Position numbers and translations under genes: made by a program. Under the pieces are notes generated by a model. That model did no database searches. It was given only the letters and a program-made list of their open reading frames with translations, and had not been told where the DNA came from. 8,834 bases of DNA from an uncultured Lachnospiraceae bacterium (GTDB lineage: Bacteria; Bacillota; Clostridia; Lachnospirales; Lachnospiraceae): the NCBI GenBank assembly GCA_902783305.1, contig CACZQU010000129.1, forward strand, positions 1-8,834, in the 5' to 3' direction. Within the stretch, counting starts at the first letter, position 1; each line of letters starts with the position of its first letter. This document shows positions 7,368-8,834 of this stretch, piece after piece.

Positions 7368-7714
7368 TATTGATCCTCCTGCCGAAATATCGTATTCAGC
7401 TTTGCCAGATGAATCATTGATGCCTTCACCTGTGCAAAGGAAATCTCTTTTGCAGCCGGACGGGCAATATAAATGATATCGAATCCTTTCTCAAAACCAT
7501 CCTTTTCGAGACGGTAATTTTCCTTTATCAACCTGGTAATTCTGTGGCGTACCACACTGTTTCCAACTTTTTTACTTACAGATATTCCCAGACGATTCTC
7601 CTTGCTTCCGTTGTGAAGCACATACATTACCAGGTGCCTGTTAGCCTTTGACGCCCCATTCTGATACACATGCTGGAAGTCTTTGTTTTTTTTCAAAGAT
7701 AAAAACTGTTTCAT
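7367..7714 (-). CDS. rnpA: Ribonuclease P protein component RnpA
   Basis: RnpA is the small basic protein that binds the RNase P RNA and the 5' leader of precursor tRNA, aiding 5' maturation. The 115-residue product has the usual length. It shows the N-terminal [14 protein letters not shown] (7-20), [27 protein letters not shown] core (41-63) and FDIIYIARP (78-86). In the RNR signature the middle residue is His57 (Arg56-His57-Arg58) instead of the usual Asn. The open frame reaches an ATG at 7780, but the extra 22 residues would be encoded by the upstream hairpin and match nothing in the family. The ATG at 7714 gives the standard [13 protein letters not shown] start. It has no clear ribosome binding site (only AGTGG very close by), which suggests low translation relative to rpmH. 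Confidence 0.95.
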   Translation of the reverse strand: MKQFLSLKKNKDFQHVYQNGASKANRHLVMYVLHNGSKENRLGISVSKKVGNSVVRHRITRLIKENYRLEKDGFEKGFDIIYIARPAAKEISFAQVKASMIHLAKLNTIFRQEDQ

Positions 7715-7748
7715 AAACCACTGATTTCGCCCATAAGAGAAACAATAA

Positions 7749-7785
7749 GCCAGCCGCCTGCGCTGTGATGCGGATGGCAACTGGC
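7749..7785 (-). terminator. Hairpin between rpmH and rnpA, probable partial terminator or attenuator
   Basis: GCCAG (7749-7753) pairs with CTGGC (7781-7785). After a 2-by-2 internal loop, GCC (7756-7758) pairs with GGC (7776-7778), and CGC/GCG can close further inside. On the minus-strand RNA the stem is followed by TTATTGTTTCTCTT, a broken U-rich stretch. It lies in the 106-bp gap after the rpmH stop codon. Such a position would let a strong rpmH promoter feed abundant L34 but much less RnpA. The imperfect stem and interrupted T-tract argue for partial rather than full termination. Confidence 0.5.
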
Positions 7786-7820
7786 ACTGTTAAAAAGCTC
7801 ATTACAGGCAAAACCGAAAA

Positions 7821-7955
7821 TTACACAGTAAGTTTCTTCCTGCCTTTCAGCCTCCTGGCCTGAAGGACTTTACGTCCGCCCTTTGTACTCATACGTGCAC
7901 GAAATCCGTGAACCTTCGCATGAGATCTTTTCTTCGGCTGGAATGTCATTTTCAT
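7821..7955 (-). CDS. rpmH: Large ribosomal subunit protein bL34
   Basis: This is the 44-residue ribosomal protein bL34, which binds 23S rRNA in the 50S subunit. The translation is [18 protein letters not shown], then [20 protein letters not shown], then RKKLTV. It contains the family signature TFQP...HGFRARM and is almost entirely basic. Length equals the standard 44 residues. There are ATGs at codons 1 and 3. The first is chosen because a perfect AAGGAGGTG ends about 9-10 nt before it, while the second would be too far away. The start MKMTFQPKK, where Bacillus has MKRTFQP, is the form recalled from Lachnospiraceae. It has its own strong promoter about 60 nt upstream and is the first gene on the leftward side of the origin. 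Confidence 0.98.
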   Translation of the reverse strand: MKMTFQPKKRSHAKVHGFRARMSTKGGRKVLQARRLKGRKKLTV

Positions 7956-8014
7956 AAGGGATCCACCTCCTTAACTATTCTCTTTCTTCCTTTATGCATA
8001 TGGGCATCATTTGA

Positions 8015-8043
8015 ATTATATTCACATTACCCTCTTCCGTCAA
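8015..8043 (-). promoter_or_regulatory. Strong sigma-A-type promoter for rpmH
   Basis: On the minus strand TTGACG (bases 8043-8038, 5 of 6 matches) and a perfect TATAAT (8020-8015) are separated by exactly 17 nt. The expected start near 8008 leaves a leader of about 50 nt before the rpmH ATG. It probably drives rpmH and, past the hairpin, rnpA and yidD. Confidence 0.8.
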
Positions 8044-8103
8044 GTAAAAGTTTCTTTAATATAGTAAGCAATCTCAACACTTTCTCTCCGTTCACTGCCT
8101 TGC

Positions 8104-8120
8104 CTTTTCAACGTGAAAAG
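8104..8120. repeat. Perfect 7-bp inverted repeat upstream of the rpmH promoter
   Basis: CTTTTCA (8104-8110) and TGAAAAG (8114-8120) form perfect arms around ACG. There is no following T-tract on the minus strand and no gene end nearby, so a terminator is unlikely. It sits 61 bp upstream of the rpmH -35 and 16 bp before the first, degenerate DnaA box. It may be a protein-binding site. It resembles half of a parS centre, but its spacing is wrong for parS. Confidence 0.4.
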
Positions 8121-8163
8121 CAGCCAGCCCGGTCGTTTTCCACAATTTTATATGGTTAACGTA

Positions 8164-8198
8164 ATGTTATCCACATTATGTGGATAACATGTGGATAA
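8164..8198. repeat. Palindromic cluster of three perfect DnaA boxes
   Basis: Boxes at 8167-8175 (plus) and 8179-8187 (minus) lie within a perfect inverted repeat whose 12-bp arms are 8164-8175 and 8179-8190, separated by TTA. A third perfect box (minus) follows at 8190-8198, two bases further on. All three match TTATCCACA without mismatch. The head-to-head pair should bind two DnaA molecules in opposing orientation. The AT-rich tract beside it (8142-8165) includes GTTAAC. Confidence 0.9.
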
Positions 8199-8250
8199 CC
8201 TCCTTTTTTCCACCATTTCATCCTCTTTCTGTTCACATTCCCCAAGAAAA

Positions 8251-8267
8251 GACAAGAGATGACAAGA
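8251..8267. repeat. Tandem GACAAGA repeat with 10-bp period
   Basis: GACAAGA occurs at 8251-8257 and again at 8261-8267, ten bases apart, so both copies face the same side of the helix. It lies between the two DnaA box clusters, just before the box at 8277. It could be a binding site for an accessory origin protein, or chance; two copies are too few to decide. Confidence 0.35.
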
Positions 8268-8276
8268 CTTTACTGT

Positions 8277-8365
8277 TTATCCACATTTTTCCGAATTATC
8301 CACAGGCTTTCTGTGTAAAGAGAATCATTCTCCGGTTTATACACATATTTTTCCACTTATCCACA
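8277..8365 (+). repeat. Array of four same-strand, helically phased DnaA boxes
   Basis: Boxes start at 8277, 8296, 8337 and 8357, all in plus orientation. The start-to-start distances are 19, 41 and 20 bp, close to 2, 4 and 2 helical turns, so all four face roughly the same side of the DNA. Three are TTATCCACA and one is TTATACACA. This differs from the palindromic cluster at 8164-8198 and would suit cooperative, directional DnaA filament growth towards dnaA. Confidence 0.85.
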
Positions 8366-8393
8366 TTATGTGAACAATCCACAGTCTGACATT

Positions 8394-8449
8394 CCCCCGC
8401 GCGCGAGGTGAATGGTACCCTGGAAATGGCCATCCGCAGGCGTCGGTAC
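8394..8449. other. GC-rich block with imperfect inverted repeat next to the DnaA boxes
   Basis: A 12-base all-G/C run (8394-8405) begins 11 bp after the last weak box. It is followed by an inverted repeat. GTACC (8415-8419) pairs with GGTAC (8445-8449), and CTG (8420-8422) with CAG (8437-8439) past a bulge. The self-complementary ATGGCCAT lies inside. No T-run follows. GC clusters bordering DnaA boxes occur in other origins beside the unwinding site. Confidence 0.45.
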
Positions 8450-8510
8450 TTTTATATTCCGTACTTGAAAGAAACAGTGATTTGTATTAAAATATAAAAG
8501 GATATTTATG
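8448..8510. other. AT-rich tract upstream of dnaA
   Basis: Only 14 of these 63 bases are G or C (22%). The tract follows the GC-rich block and contains the dnaA promoter. It could be a DNA unwinding element or only promoter DNA. No clear run of DnaA-trio motifs is visible next to a box, so an unwinding role is uncertain. Confidence 0.35.
8465..8493 (+). promoter_or_regulatory. Promoter of dnaA
   Basis: TTGAAA (8465-8470) and TAAAAT (8488-8493), each matching consensus at 5 of 6, are separated by exactly 17 nt. The expected start is near 8500, giving a leader of about 45 nt. The phased DnaA boxes end roughly 100 bp upstream, consistent with autoregulation of dnaA by DnaA. Confidence 0.75.
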
Positions 8511-8515
8511 TCCTT
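8498..8515 (+). other. Hairpin at the 5' end of the dnaA transcript
   Basis: AAGGATA (8498-8504) can pair with TGTCCTT (8509-8515) over seven positions, one of them G-U, with loop TTTA. The predicted transcription start lies within the first arm, so in RNA the stem may be shortened to about five pairs. A stem at the extreme 5' end often raises mRNA stability; that role is an inference here. Confidence 0.35.
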
Positions 8516-8544
8516 ATGGGCATAGAATTGGTTGGGAGGATGAC

Positions 8545-8834
8545 ATGAACATACTCGCAGATAACTGGGATGACATTTTAAAGATTGTCAAAGAAGATTA
8601 TGATTTATCTGAAATGTCAGTAAAAACTTGGTTAAAACCTCTTAAAGTATATAAAATTGAAGGAAATATCGTCACTATTATCGTTCCCCTTGAACAAATC
8701 GGCCTGAATTATATCACCAAAAAATATACTTTACCTTTACAGGTAACCATCGGTGAATACCTGGGAATAGATGACTGTGAGATCTGCTTTATTCTCCCTG
8801 AAGATGTTCCTTCAGCACCTGTCAACATCAAGGA
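8545..8834 (+). CDS. dnaA: Chromosomal replication initiator protein DnaA, N-terminal part
   Basis: DnaA binds oriC boxes and, as an ATP-bound filament, opens the origin and recruits the helicase. Only the first 96 codons and two bases lie in the window. The protein begins MNILADNWDDILKIVKED. It covers domain I (about 1-85), with the conserved Trp and the MSVKTWLKPL stretch (24-33), VPLEQIGLNYITKKYTLPL (48-66) and a second alpha/beta part. The start of the variable domain II linker follows (EDVPSAPVNIK). The AAA+ and DNA-binding domains are outside. The ATG is preceded by GGGAGG with 5 nt spacing. An overlapping ATG at 8540 meets TGA after two codons. Identity rests on domain I plus position beside oriC and opposite rpmH, which together are convincing. 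Confidence 0.95.
   Translation, partial: MNILADNWDDILKIVKEDYDLSEMSVKTWLKPLKVYKIEGNIVTIIVPLEQIGLNYITKKYTLPLQVTIGEYLGIDDCEICFILPEDVPSAPVNIK

Larger units (their letters stand above)
8136..8383. other. oriC: Chromosomal replication origin, DnaA box region (oriC, rpmH-dnaA side)
   Basis: This gene-free region between divergent rpmH and dnaA contains seven sites matching TTATNCACA. On the plus strand they are 8167-8175, 8277-8285, 8296-8304, 8337-8345 (A at position 5) and 8357-8365. On the minus strand they are 8179-8187 and 8190-8198. Weaker sites are 8136-8144 (TTTTCCACA, one mismatch), 8375-8383 (CAATCCACA, two) and 8369-8377 minus (two). Position between rpmH and dnaA plus this clustering identifies oriC by the Bacillus/Clostridia pattern. 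In such bipartite origins a second cluster and the unwinding site often lie between dnaA and dnaN, which is outside the window. DnaA bound here would also be expected to repress dnaA. Confidence 0.93.

Noticed and set aside
7715..7780. N-terminal extension of rnpA from an ATG at 7780
   Set aside because: It is encoded by the hairpin between rpmH and rnpA; RnpA proteins normally begin as the product does from 7714.
8104..8120. Possible parS site for ParB
   Set aside because: The centre reads TTCAACGTGAA, one base longer than the parS centre TTCACGTGAA, and the outer bases do not match the TGTTTC...GAAACA consensus.
8231..8239. GTTCACATT-type sites as further DnaA boxes
   Set aside because: They differ from TTATCCACA at three or more positions, so they were not counted.
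7908..8389. Two plus-strand small open frames across the origin
   Set aside because: They run through DnaA boxes and the antisense of rpmH, have no ribosome binding sites, and show no protein-like composition.
1..8834. CRISPR array, tRNA, rRNA, transposase or defence genes
   Set aside because: No regular direct repeats with spacers, no tRNA-like cloverleaf, and every substantial reading frame is accounted for by the conserved origin-proximal genes.

Overview
The window is the left flank and core of a chromosomal replication origin from a low-to-mid GC Gram-positive bacterium. It is most likely a Clostridia member close to Lachnospiraceae. The evidence is the conserved order rsmG-mnmG-mnmE-jag-yidC-yidD-rnpA-rpmH on the minus strand facing away from dnaA on the plus strand, a ribosomal protein L34 beginning [11 protein letters not shown], and a YidC/Jag pair with long extensions. 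The family-level assignment is an inference from recalled homologues, not from a search.

Layout, left to right. Bases 1-82 are a GC-rich, non-coding patch that looks like the cut end of a dispersed repeat. From 91 to 4258 lie rsmG (16S rRNA G527 methylation), mnmG and mnmE (the two partners of tRNA wobble-uridine modification), all leftward. A strong intrinsic terminator (4341-4395) separates them from jag/khpB and yidC (4505-7021), which encode an RNA-binding KH/R3H protein and the membrane protein insertase. Upstream of these are yidD and rnpA, which overlap by one base, then a hairpin, then rpmH with a near-perfect promoter. Bases 7956-8544 have no gene and hold the origin: seven good DnaA boxes in two clusters, a GC-rich block, an AT-rich tract and the dnaA promoter. 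The first 96 codons of dnaA run off the right edge.

The genes fit together as a growth-linked cluster. They cover replication initiation (DnaA), ribosome synthesis (L34, RsmG), tRNA 5' maturation (RnpA, the RNase P protein), tRNA decoding (MnmE/MnmG) and membrane protein insertion (YidC, YidD, with KhpB linked to envelope growth). All are transcribed away from oriC, so transcription runs with the replication forks.

Several starts were moved from the longest reading frame. rsmG starts at 816, mnmE at 4258 and rnpA at 7714, and yidC uses a TTG codon at 7021. No undescribed biological system was found. The points most worth a second look are the origin architecture, the terminator with an enclosing stem ahead of mnmE, the hairpin between rpmH and rnpA, and the edge repeat.
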